From an uncultured Bacilli bacterium (GTDB taxonomy: Bacteria; Bacillota_I; Bacilli_A; RF39; UBA660), in assembly GCA_947632275.1 (NCBI GenBank), contig CANROR010000003.1:1-34845 (forward strand): a DNA stretch of 34,845 nt, in the 5' to 3' direction. Shown in pieces: positions 16,854-25,853 of the stretch. The notes beneath the pieces are model-generated. The model saw only the letters and a program-made list of their open reading frames with translations, ran no database searches and had not been told where the DNA came from. Positions within the stretch are counted from its first letter, which is position 1; every line of letters begins with the position of its first letter. Position numbers and translations under genes: made by a program.

Positions 16854-17289
16854 TTAATCTTTTTTTGCTTTATTTTGTTCTGAATTTTTTCTACGATATT
16901 TAACAATAATTAGGGAAGATGCTAATAAAATAATAGCAATGCACCCTAAAATATAATATCCATTATAATTTTTAGGAGGATAAAAACTATTCATTAATTC
17001 ATCAACTACTGGTGTTCTTTGCGTTAAAAATTCTTTTATTTGATTTAAATCGTGGCCAGGAATTGTTCCCCAACGATCTTGTTCTTTGGTAAATACTTCT
17101 TGAGGAATTTGATTTTCAAAATTATTAAATTCTTGCATAACATAATCAACATTTAGAAATTCTTTCTTTCATCTTTTTGGCTAGCCATATTGGATAAGTT
17201 ACCATTTAAATATAGCTTTGGCAATTCATTGGCTTTAACCATTGGAATACTTAAAACTAAAATTATAAAATAACAAATTTATTCATCAT
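16854..17289 (-). pseudogene. Decayed CotH-family protein: N-terminal and C-terminal remnants with an internal deletion
   Basis: Minus strand upstream part (frameshifted): ..FIILVLSIPMVKANELPKLYLNGNLSNMASQKDERKNF*, a signal peptide plus a CotH-like N-terminus. 16854..17138 encodes a CotH-like C-terminal piece FENQIPQEVFTKEQDRWGTIPGHDLNQIKEFLTQRTPVVDELM plus a TM anchor. The two parts are in different frames and nearly abut. Confidence 0.68.
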
Positions 17290-17385
17290 TACATCTTATT
17301 CTTTGTTCAATTATATAATTGAGTGATAAAAGTCAAAATTTTAAATTGTTAAAAACTTAATATCTAAAAAATTTGATAAAAAAAC

Positions 17386-17414
17386 TTGAAAATATATATA
17401 TATATATATATAAT
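17386..17414 (+). promoter_or_regulatory. SigA-type promoter whose spacer is a (TA)n tract
   Basis: TTGAAA (17386-17391), 17 bp of ATATAT.., TATAAT (17409-17414); (TA)10 spans 17393-17412. Confidence 0.75.
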
Positions 17415-17463
17415 TAGGGGGATAGGGGGAAAATCAATTTTTTAAAAATATGTAGGAGAAATT

Positions 17464-18168
17464 ATGAAAACGTTATCAGTTTATCGAACAGAAAATAAGT
17501 ATATTATAAATTCTATTCAAATGCAAAATATAAAAGCTAAATTGGATAAAATCTTAAAAAGAGATTTTCATTCCCAAAATGGTAGTTATATGGTTAGAAG
17601 TTTATATTTTGATTCAATTAATAATATTGATTTTCAAACTAAATTAGCCGGCACGGAAATACGAAAAAAAATTAGAATAAGAACATATGATACGCATGCT
17701 AATAAATGCAAATTAGAAATGAAAGCTAAAAATGGTGATAATCAACATAAAATTAGCTTATGGATTACGAAAGACGATACTTACCAATTAATAAATCGAA
17801 AATTTGATGTTTTAAAAAAATATTTTAATACAAATGAAGCAGCAATAGATATTTACTTAACAATGAGATTAGGTTGCTACATACCGGTTGTAATGGTGGA
17901 ATATGAACGGATTGCGTATACTTATCCTATTAATAATGCGAGAATTACATTTGATTTTAATATAAAAAGTTCTGAAAGTAATTTTGATTTATTTGATTCT
18001 AATATTTTATACAATAATATAATGTTAGAAAATATAGTTTTGGAAGTTAAATATAATGGTAAAAGTATTAGTTTTATAAATAACATTTTAAATAAGTTTA
18101 AAATTGTAAAAACATCAATAAGTAAATATTGTTTAAGTCGATATATATTTTATGATTTTAATTTTTAG
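17464..18168 (+). CDS. VTC-domain protein (polyphosphate polymerase-like)
   Basis: YRTENKYII, RKKIRIRTYD, KLEMKAK, VMVEYERIAY, LEVKYNG, SKYCLSRYI: basic beta-strand pattern of VTC/TTM tunnel proteins. Confidence 0.85.
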   Translation: MKTLSVYRTENKYIINSIQMQNIKAKLDKILKRDFHSQNGSYMVRSLYFDSINNIDFQTKLAGTEIRKKIRIRTYDTHANKCKLEMKAKNGDNQHKISLWITKDDTYQLINRKFDVLKKYFNTNEAAIDIYLTMRLGCYIPVVMVEYERIAYTYPINNARITFDFNIKSSESNFDLFDSNILYNNIMLENIVLEVKYNGKSISFINNILNKFKIVKTSISKYCLSRYIFYDFNF

Positions 18169-18178
18169 GAGGTAAAAA

Positions 18179-18847
18179 ATGACAAAAGAAAAAATATTTA
18201 ATTACTTTTTAACAAATAATGCTAATTTAGGAGTAAAAATGATTGTTTTTACCATGTTAGCAGCATTAGTAATTGCTAGTATAATTTATGTAACTTATTA
18301 TAATACTCATAAAGGTGTTGCTTATAATAAAGGGTTTAATGCTTCATTAATAATTGTTTTATTAATTTCGGTTGTAATAATGCTAATGATAAGTAGCAAT
18401 ATTGTTATTTCTTTAGGGATGGTCGGAGCATTATCAATAGTTCGTTTTCGGACGGCAGTAAAGGATAGTAGAGATACAATTTTTATATTTTGGTCGATAA
18501 CTGAAGGTTTATGTGTTGGTTCTTTGAATTTTAAATTAGCTTTTATAACGACGTTATTTATTTCCATAATTTTATTAATTCTTACTAATTTGCCAAAATT
18601 AAATTGTAAATATTTACTTGTAATTACGGGAAATAATATTGATAATTTGGCAATCGAAAAAATCTTAAATACGTATTCAACACATAATAAGATAAGATCA
18701 AATAATAAGAATGAAGAAAGTCAAGAAATAATATATGAAATAAGAACTAAAAAAGAATTAGATGCTAATATAGTAAACGAATTAGTAAAAACAAAAGGAA
18801 TTGAAACTGTAAATTATGTTATTGAATCTAGCGAAACAGTTGGTTAA
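18179..18847 (+). CDS. DUF4956-family membrane protein
   Basis: Several TM segments followed by GMVGALSIVRFRTAVKDSRDTIFIFWSITEGLCVG, characteristic of DUF4956. Confidence 0.87.
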   Translation: MTKEKIFNYFLTNNANLGVKMIVFTMLAALVIASIIYVTYYNTHKGVAYNKGFNASLIIVLLISVVIMLMISSNIVISLGMVGALSIVRFRTAVKDSRDTIFIFWSITEGLCVGSLNFKLAFITTLFISIILLILTNLPKLNCKYLLVITGNNIDNLAIEKILNTYSTHNKIRSNNKNEESQEIIYEIRTKKELDANIVNELVKTKGIETVNYVIESSETVG

Positions 18848-18849
18848 TT

Positions 18850-21063
18850 ATGAAAACTAAATTTTTAAAATGGCAATTAGTTATTACAATTGGTATTTTT
18901 CTTATAGTAATATTTTCTTTTTATTATTTTGAAAATAAAAATTTAAAAGCATACCCGGATGATGTTTTATCGTTTAATATTAATAGTGGTTTTTATGATA
19001 AAGAAATTGATATCGAAATTAAAAAATCATTTTCTTTGCCATTTGGAACCAAATTATATTACACCTTAGATGGGAATGATCCCTCAAATGAAAGCAATTT
19101 ATATACAGGTAAAATTTCTTTATCCCTTGATGAAAAAAATTTAAAAGTTTATCCTTTAAAAGTTGTTGCATATTATAAAGGCAATTATAGTGAAATTTAT
19201 AATGAAACTTACATATTGGATAAAGAAATAAAAGAAAATGATATAACACTTATAAGTATTACCTCGGATGAAAAAAATTTATATGATTATGATAAAGGTA
19301 TTTTAGTTAAAGGAGCAAATGATAACTATTATCAACGAAGTGATGATTGGCTAAGGGATGCCCATATTGCCATTTTTAGTGAAAAAGGCGAAAATTTATT
19401 ATCCCAAAATATATTGTTGGGAGTATCAGGGGGAAGTAATTCTTCTGAAAATCCCAAATCATTTAAAATAAAGGCCATAAATGAGGAAAAATTAAATTTA
19501 AATTTTTATGATGAAGATTATAAAGCGTCTTTTTCCTTAATAAATAATTATAATAGTTTAAGATTAAGATCAGGATCTCAAGATTTAAAAACTGGAAATA
19601 TCCGTTCAGGAATAATTAGCCAACTTGCTAGTGATAGTAATTTTGACGGTGCTTCAATTTCTAAAAGAGCAGTAGTATTTCTTAACGGTGAGTTTTATGG
19701 TATTCACGATATAGAACAAAATTATTCAAATTCTTTTTTAGCTAAAAAATATTCTTTACCAAATTCTGATTTAATTGAAAAATATAAGGGTAAGGATATT
19801 ACAACGACAGTTGACGCTAAAATAATTCAATATTTTTATCAAGATTTAAATATGGAACAAAATCGACAAGAATTAGAAAAATATGTGGATATGGATAGTT
19901 ATTTATTTTATTATGCTATTGAAATTTTAGCTAATAATATTGATTGGCCAAATAATAATTTTGAAATATGGCGTTACACCGGTGAGTACAATCCAAATAA
20001 TAAATATACGGACGGAAGATATAGATTTTTAATTTATGATGTTGATGCCATTTTTTCTGGAGATATCCATATTGGCGATTTAGGGGATGATTATCGTGAT
20101 GTATTAATGTTAATTATGAATAATATGTACAATCAACAAAATACATCATTTGTTCAAGTAATGAAATCAACTTATTATCGAAATAAATTTGTTAGAATTG
20201 TAGAAGATTTATTAAATACATCTTTTTCTAGAGAAAATATGCTAAAAATTGCTGATGAAGAAGCTAATAAAATTAATAAAGCAGTTTCAACTTATTACAC
20301 GAAAGAAGAAAAAAATAATTTTTTATATCATGTTGAGTATATAAAAGAAAATATGGAAAATCGGAAAAAAGAAATTGAAAATGACTTTAATCAATTATTT
20401 GCTTTAAAAGAAAAACATAAAATAAATATTGCTTCTACCACTGGGATGAAAATTTATTGGAATAATGTGGAATTATTGCAAAATGAACAATATGAAAATG
20501 AATATTATACCGATATTAAATTGGATTTTCATTACGAAGAATACCCAGGGTATAAATTTCAATATTGGCTTGTAAATGGTAAAAAAATATATGATAAAGA
20601 TTTAATTATTGACAACAATTATAAAAATAAAAATGTGGAAATTAAAATTGTAACGGAATATGTACCAGATATAAATCATTTAATAATTAGTGAAATTTAT
20701 TCTAATGGAAGCTATGATTGGATAAAAATTACTAATACGGGAAAAAATGAGATTAATTTAAAAAATTATTTTCTTTCGGATAATATAAATAAATTAGATA
20801 AATATCGGTTACCAGATGTAATTTTAAAAAGTAATCAAAGTATAATTATAAATGGTAGCAAAAATTATTATGCGTTAGGAGATTATATTTCAAATTTTAA
20901 TTTAAAAGAATATGAATATCTTTATTTGACTTATAATGATCAAATATGCGATAGTTTACAAGTGCCAAGAACATCAAGTATCGAAACATATGGTCGAGTT
21001 GATAATAGTAATACTTTTAAATTTTTCATAAATTATAATAATTTACGAAAAAATAATACGTAA
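18850..21063 (+). CDS. CotH-family (atypical kinase) secreted/anchored protein with chitobiase-like N-terminal and lamin-tail-like C-terminal domains
   Basis: N-terminal TM; FGTKLYYTLDGNDPSNESNLYTG (chitobiase C-like); CotH core LRSGSQDLKTGNIRSGIISQLAS, RAVVFLNGEFYGIHDIEQNYS, NNIDWPNNNFEIWRY, RFLIYDVDAIFSG; LIISEIYSNGSYDWIKITNTGKNEINLKNYFLSDN (LTD-like). Confidence 0.87.
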   Translation: MKTKFLKWQLVITIGIFLIVIFSFYYFENKNLKAYPDDVLSFNINSGFYDKEIDIEIKKSFSLPFGTKLYYTLDGNDPSNESNLYTGKISLSLDEKNLKVYPLKVVAYYKGNYSEIYNETYILDKEIKENDITLISITSDEKNLYDYDKGILVKGANDNYYQRSDDWLRDAHIAIFSEKGENLLSQNILLGVSGGSNSSENPKSFKIKAINEEKLNLNFYDEDYKASFSLINNYNSLRLRSGSQDLKTGNIRSGIISQLASDSNFDGASISKRAVVFLNGEFYGIHDIEQNYSNSFLAKKYSLPNSDLIEKYKGKDITTTVDAKIIQYFYQDLNMEQNRQELEKYVDMDSYLFYYAIEILANNIDWPNNNFEIWRYTGEYNPNNKYTDGRYRFLIYDVDAIFSGDIHIGDLGDDYRDVLMLIMNNMYNQQNTSFVQVMKSTYYRNKFVRIVEDLLNTSFSRENMLKIADEEANKINKAVSTYYTKEEKNNFLYHVEYIKENMENRKKEIENDFNQLFALKEKHKINIASTTGMKIYWNNVELLQNEQYENEYYTDIKLDFHYEEYPGYKFQYWLVNGKKIYDKDLIIDNNYKNKNVEIKIVTEYVPDINHLIISEIYSNGSYDWIKITNTGKNEINLKNYFLSDNINKLDKYRLPDVILKSNQSIIINGSKNYYALGDYISNFNLKEYEYLYLTYNDQICDSLQVPRTSSIETYGRVDNSNTFKFFINYNNLRKNNT

Positions 21064-21086
21064 TTAAACAAAATAATTCGCTAAAT

Positions 21087-21115
21087 TTGCATTTTTGGCA
21101 TATATATGCTATAAT
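21087..21115 (+). promoter_or_regulatory. SigA-type promoter of the acyltransferase gene
   Basis: TTGCAT (21087-21092), 17 bp, TATAAT (21110-21115), with TGC extended -10. Confidence 0.62.
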
Positions 21116-21158
21116 TAAGACACATCAGGGGAAATTACTAATTTAGAAGGGGGAAATT

Positions 21159-21881
21159 ATGGAAAATATTATTAAAGGAAAAAATGTAATTGTTCATCCT
21201 ACGGCAATTATTTATCCTAATGTCATTTTACATGATAACGTTTTTATAGGGCCATACTGTATTATTGGCGAACCAACTTCGGATTACTATAAAGATCCTG
21301 ATAATCATGTATTTAAAACGACGGAAATTGGGGAAAATTCAATTATTAGATCAAATAGTATAATTTATGAAGATGTGCATATTGGTAATAATTTTCAAAT
21401 GGGACATCATGCAACGATAAGAGAACAAACTGTTATTGGTGATAATTGTTCGCTTGGTACTTTAGGTGATATTCAAGGTAAAGCTAAAATTGGTAATTTT
21501 GTAAGAATGCATTCCAATAGTCATGTTGGTCAATTTACAACTATTAAAGATTATGTATGGATATTTCCATATTCTATCACGATTAATGATAAGTATCCAC
21601 CAATGGATAAGTTAGTTGGTTGTACGATTGAAGAATATGCGCTTATAACAACCGGTTCAATAATTATGCCGGGGGTAAAAGTTGGTAAAAATGCCCTGGT
21701 AGCGCCTGGTTGTGTAGTGACCAAAGATGTTAAAGATGAAATGGTAGTAATGGGCGTACCAGCCAAAGAAAAATGTTCGATAAGAGATATTCGGGATGAA
21801 GAAGGAAATCCAGTTTATCCTTGGAAAGATTATTTAAAAGAAGATCGCGGATATCCTTGGCAAAGAAAAAGAACTAAATAA
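21159..21881 (+). CDS. Left-handed beta-helix acyltransferase (sugar O-/N-acetyltransferase)
   Basis: Multiple hexapeptide repeats: VIVHPTAIIYPNVILHDNVFIGPYCIIGEP.., VIGDNCSLGTLGDIQGKAKIGNFVRMHSNSHVGQ, GSIIMPGVKVGKNALVAPGCVVTKDV. Confidence 0.88.
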   Translation: MENIIKGKNVIVHPTAIIYPNVILHDNVFIGPYCIIGEPTSDYYKDPDNHVFKTTEIGENSIIRSNSIIYEDVHIGNNFQMGHHATIREQTVIGDNCSLGTLGDIQGKAKIGNFVRMHSNSHVGQFTTIKDYVWIFPYSITINDKYPPMDKLVGCTIEEYALITTGSIIMPGVKVGKNALVAPGCVVTKDVKDEMVVMGVPAKEKCSIRDIRDEEGNPVYPWKDYLKEDRGYPWQRKRTK

Positions 21882-21885
21882 AGTG

Positions 21886-21908
21886 AGGAACAGTATTTGT
21901 TCCTTTTT
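21886..21908 (+). terminator. Rho-independent terminator after the acyltransferase gene
   Basis: AGGAACA gtatt TGTTCCT followed by a T tract. Confidence 0.72.
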
Positions 21909-21910
21909 GT

Positions 21911-21939
21911 TTGTTAAAAATTGAGAAATTTGTTATACT
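21911..21939 (+). promoter_or_regulatory. SigA-type promoter of the ABC exporter/glycosyltransferase operon
   Basis: TTGTTA (21911-21916), 17 bp, TATACT (21934-21939). Confidence 0.58.
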
Positions 21940-21990
21940 AGTAATGCTAAAAATAATTTGTTATAATTAAAGTAGTTGAGGTGAATTAAT

Positions 21991-22785
21991 TTGAAAACAT
22001 TTATGAATAATATAATGTATAGTTTGCAAAAATATAAATTTTTGATGTCGCAATTAGTTAGTCGAGATTTTAAAGTTAAGTATAAAAGAAGCGTTTTAGG
22101 GATTGTTTGGAGTTTACTGTATCCGGTTTTAACTATGGCTGTTATGGCTTTAGTATTTACCAATATGTTTAAAATGAGTATGCCTGGCGTTAATTATTTG
22201 GTATATTTAATGAGTGGTTTGGTTCTATTTAACTATTTTAGTGAAGCATCAAATCTTGCTATGAGTAGTGTGGTAGGCAATTTTAGCTTACTTAATAAAG
22301 TTTATATTCCTAAATATATTTTTCCACTTTCTAAATGTCTATTTGTAGGAATTAACTTTTTGCTTACTTTAATTCCTTTATATGCAATTATTCTTTTAAC
22401 GGGAACTGGATTAAACTGGTATCATTTATTACTTCCATTTGCCTTTATTTGTTTATTTTTATTTACTTTAGGAATGGGTTTTATTTTATCGACGATTTCC
22501 GTATTTTTAAGAGATATGTTTTATATATATGGCGTTGTTTTAACTTTATGGACATATATGACACCAATTATGTATGATTTTGCCATGATTCCTACCCAAC
22601 TTCAATTTATTTTTAAATTAAATCCATTATTTTGGATTCTATATTTTGTTCGGGATATTATTATTTATCATCAAGTTCCGGGAATTAATGTTTGGATATA
22701 TTGTTTATTATTTGCTTTTGGCTTCCTTTTTATTGGAATGTTTGTATTTAAGAAAAATCAAGATAAATTTATTTATTATGTATAG
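21991..22785 (+). CDS. ABC-2 type polysaccharide/teichoic acid export permease (TagG/RfbA-like)
   Basis: LVSRDFKVKYKRSVLGIVWSLLYPVLTMAVMALVF and six TM segments; followed by the cognate ATPase. Confidence 0.9.
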   Translation: MKTFMNNIMYSLQKYKFLMSQLVSRDFKVKYKRSVLGIVWSLLYPVLTMAVMALVFTNMFKMSMPGVNYLVYLMSGLVLFNYFSEASNLAMSSVVGNFSLLNKVYIPKYIFPLSKCLFVGINFLLTLIPLYAIILLTGTGLNWYHLLLPFAFICLFLFTLGMGFILSTISVFLRDMFYIYGVVLTLWTYMTPIMYDFAMIPTQLQFIFKLNPLFWILYFVRDIIIYHQVPGINVWIYCLLFAFGFLFIGMFVFKKNQDKFIYYV

Positions 22786-22793
22786 GTGATAAA

Positions 22794-23573
22794 ATGAAAA
22801 AGACGAAAAAAGATGTAATGATTAAAGTTGATAATGTTTCTATGCGATTCAATTTAGGAATTGATAAAGGATTTTCTTTAAAGCAAGGCTTTGTTAATAT
22901 GTTAGATCCTAAAAAAAGAAAAGCCCAAAAAGAAGCTAAAGATAAAAATGAATTTTGGGCTTTAAAAGATGTAAGCTTCGAAGTAAATCGCGGTGAAGTC
23001 ATTGGTTTTATCGGTTCCAATGGGGCAGGAAAATCAACCCTTTTAAAAGTAGTTGCGGGCGTTATGAAACCTACCAAAGGGAAAGTGGAAGCGTATGGTA
23101 ATATTTGCCCTATGATTGAACTGGGGGCCGGTTTTGATTCACAACTTACGGCTCGGGAAAATATTTATTTAAATGGAGCAGTTTTAGGTTATCCTAAAGA
23201 ATTAATTGAGGCTAAATTTCAAGAAATTGTTGATTTTTCCGAATTACATGACTTTTTAGATGTCCCTGTCCAAAACTTTTCTTCTGGGATGGTGGCAAGA
23301 TTAGCTTTTAGTATTGCTACCATTGTCGAACCCGAAATTTTAATTGTTGATGAAATTTTAGCAGTAGGTGACATGGCTTTTCAAAAAAAGAGTTTAAATA
23401 AAATGATGAGTATGATAAAAGGCGGAACAACAGTCCTATACGTTTCTCATTCAATTGATCAAGTAAAAAGCTTATGCGATAAAGCCGTATGGTTAGAACA
23501 TGGGGTTGTTCAAGATGCTGGTGATTGCGAAAAAATTTGTAAAAAATATGAGGATTTTGTTAATAATAGATAG
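22794..23573 (+). CDS. ABC transporter ATPase for polysaccharide/teichoic acid export (TagH/RfbB-like)
   Basis: Walker A GSNGAGKSTLL, IELGAGFDSQLTARENIYLNG (polysaccharide exporter hallmark), NFSSGMVARLAFSIA, Walker B ILIVDEILAVGD. Confidence 0.93.
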   Translation: MKKTKKDVMIKVDNVSMRFNLGIDKGFSLKQGFVNMLDPKKRKAQKEAKDKNEFWALKDVSFEVNRGEVIGFIGSNGAGKSTLLKVVAGVMKPTKGKVEAYGNICPMIELGAGFDSQLTARENIYLNGAVLGYPKELIEAKFQEIVDFSELHDFLDVPVQNFSSGMVARLAFSIATIVEPEILIVDEILAVGDMAFQKKSLNKMMSMIKGGTTVLYVSHSIDQVKSLCDKAVWLEHGVVQDAGDCEKICKKYEDFVNNR

Positions 23574-23584
23574 GTTGTGAAGAA

Positions 23585-24649
23585 TTGAAAAAAATAATTT
23601 TCTTTAGCAAAAATATGCAAATTGGCGGAATGGAAAAAGCCTTATTAAATTTACTTAATGCTTTAGTAAATTATTTTGATGTTACCTTAGTTTTGGAAGA
23701 AAATAAAGGCGAATTATTACCATATTTAAATAAAAAAATTCATGTTCAAGAGTATAGACTATCATATTCTAAATTTTTGTTATGGAAAAAAGGTTATAAC
23801 TATCTTAAAAGAAAAATTTGGACCTTAAAAAATAAAAACAAATATGATTTTGCGTGTAATTATGCTACGTATTCTATTATTGGTTCGTATCAAGCTTTAC
23901 AAGCATCACGAAATAATATGTTATACGTTCATAGTGATTACTATAATGTTTATAATAAAGATAAAACATTAATTAAAAATTTTTTTAATAGTGTTAAAAT
24001 GGAAGAGTTTAAAACTGTTGCTTTTGTTTCCAATGAAGCTCGGGATAATATATTAAAAATATATCCGCATAAAAAAAATAATTTTGTAGTGATTAATAAT
24101 TTATTTGATTATAAAACTTTAAAGAAAACTAATAAAATAGTAAAAAATAAAAAGAAGACCTTTTTATTTTTGGGAAGATTTGAAGAAGAATCGAAAAAAA
24201 TTTACCGATTGCTTGATGCTTTAAAAATTTGCTTACGGGCAAATTGTGATTATGAATTATGGCTAGTCGGTAGTGGCAAAGATAAAAAAAATTATCAAGA
24301 TTATGTGATAGAAAATAAGTTAGAGGCTAATGTTAAATTTTTTGATGCAACTATAAATATTTCTCCTTTTTTAGAAAAATGTGATATACTGGTACTTGGT
24401 TCGGAATACGAAGGATTTCCGGTTGTCTATCTTGAGGCATTATACTTTAATAAAAAAATTCTTACAACTGTAAAGGTAAGTGATGATTACTTAGATATAA
24501 GTAATTATGCTTTGGTTGTTGCCAAAAATGCTAAAGCTATTGCCAAAGGTATGCAAAGTATAAAGAAAAATAATTGCAATTATGCGATAGATTTTGCTAA
24601 ATACAACAAAAGTATTTTAGAAAAACTAAAAACAATTATTTATAATTAA
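23585..24649 (+). CDS. Glycosyltransferase family 4-like protein
   Basis: NMQIGGMEKALLNLLNAL; KKTFLFLGRFEEESKKIYRLLDAL; DILVLGSEYEGFPVVYLEAL. Confidence 0.87.
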   Translation: MKKIIFFSKNMQIGGMEKALLNLLNALVNYFDVTLVLEENKGELLPYLNKKIHVQEYRLSYSKFLLWKKGYNYLKRKIWTLKNKNKYDFACNYATYSIIGSYQALQASRNNMLYVHSDYYNVYNKDKTLIKNFFNSVKMEEFKTVAFVSNEARDNILKIYPHKKNNFVVINNLFDYKTLKKTNKIVKNKKKTFLFLGRFEEESKKIYRLLDALKICLRANCDYELWLVGSGKDKKNYQDYVIENKLEANVKFFDATINISPFLEKCDILVLGSEYEGFPVVYLEALYFNKKILTTVKVSDDYLDISNYALVVAKNAKAIAKGMQSIKKNNCNYAIDFAKYNKSILEKLKTIIYN

Positions 24650-24662
24650 AGTGGTGAGCGTT

Positions 24663-25853
24663 ATGAAAAATGAATTATTTACAATTATTCTATTATATTA
24701 CAAACAACCCAAACTGATTTATGAAGCTTTGGATTCCGTGTTAAAGCAAGACTATAAAAATATTGAGTTAATTATTACAGATGACGGATCAGCATTAAAT
24801 ACTACTAAAATAAAAAAATATATTGATAAAAATAACAGTGGTAATATAACAAATTTACGATTTGTAATAAACGAAAAAAATATTGGTACAGTTAAAACAT
24901 CTAATAAAGCTTTAAGAATTGCTAAAGGTAGTTATATTTTAATTTTTGCGGCCGATGATGCTCTTTATAGTAAAACTGTTATTTCTAATTTTGTTTCTAA
25001 TTTTAAAAATAACTCTAACGATTTTATCCTTACTGCTCAAGCTATAATGTATAATCAAACATTAACGAAATCTTATGGCAAATATGTTAACGTTAAAAAA
25101 GCTTATCATAATAATTATTTAAGCGCAAAAAATCAATACCTGGCGATGTGTGATAATTGTATTTATGGAGCCGGGGCTACCGCATATCGTAAAGAAGTTT
25201 TTGAAAATCTTAATTATTTCAATGAAGATTACTTTTTAGTGGAGGATTGGAGCTTTTGGTTAAGAGCAACGAGATGTGGATATAAGATTAAGTTTATTAA
25301 TTTTATTGCGTTAAAGCATCGTGATGGGGGTGTAAGTAAAAGTGAAAATCAGCACCGAAAAAAATCAATGACGGTTTGTCGTTACTATTATGATTTGGCT
25401 TTAATAAATGTAAATGAAATTTTACCGTATTTAAATCATTTTCATATAATAAGAAATATAAATGTATTAAAAAAATATAATAGCATTATATATTTTTTAA
25501 ATTGTAATGTGAAAGATATGGTAACGTCTAAAATTTATTCTCGCAAATTATATTATCAAATTCCCGAATATTTTATATATAAAGTGTTAATAAAAATAAA
25601 AGCTTTAGTTTTAAAAATACTAAGAAAAATAAAAAGATTATTAATTATTTCACTAAAACTTATAAAAAAAATAATAAAAGGAATATTAAAAAATAGTATT
25701 TGGTTATTATTAAATTTTATAGTTCTAGCTATTAAAGATAATTATTTAAAAATATTTATTATTATTTTAAATTTTTATTTAAGTTTATTGATTAAATATT
25801 ATTTGCTAGCAATTGTATTTAATAAAAAAGTAGAGGTATTATATGAAAAATGA
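24663..25853 (+). CDS. Glycosyltransferase family 2 (long hydrophobic C-terminus)
   Basis: FTIILLYYKQPKLIYEALDSVLKQDYKNIELIITDDGS; AADDAL; FLVEDWSFWLRATR. Start re-called to ATG 24663. Confidence 0.87.
   Translation: MKNELFTIILLYYKQPKLIYEALDSVLKQDYKNIELIITDDGSALNTTKIKKYIDKNNSGNITNLRFVINEKNIGTVKTSNKALRIAKGSYILIFAADDALYSKTVISNFVSNFKNNSNDFILTAQAIMYNQTLTKSYGKYVNVKKAYHNNYLSAKNQYLAMCDNCIYGAGATAYRKEVFENLNYFNEDYFLVEDWSFWLRATRCGYKIKFINFIALKHRDGGVSKSENQHRKKSMTVCRYYYDLALINVNEILPYLNHFHIIRNINVLKKYNSIIYFLNCNVKDMVTSKIYSRKLYYQIPEYFIYKVLIKIKALVLKILRKIKRLLIISLKLIKKIIKGILKNSIWLLLNFIVLAIKDNYLKIFIIILNFYLSLLIKYYLLAIVFNKKVEVLYEK

Noticed and set aside
17393-17412. TA tract as a simple AT-rich artefact or assembly error
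   Set aside because: It occurs twice, each time exactly spanning a 17-bp promoter spacer, so it is kept as a finding; read-level checking is still needed.
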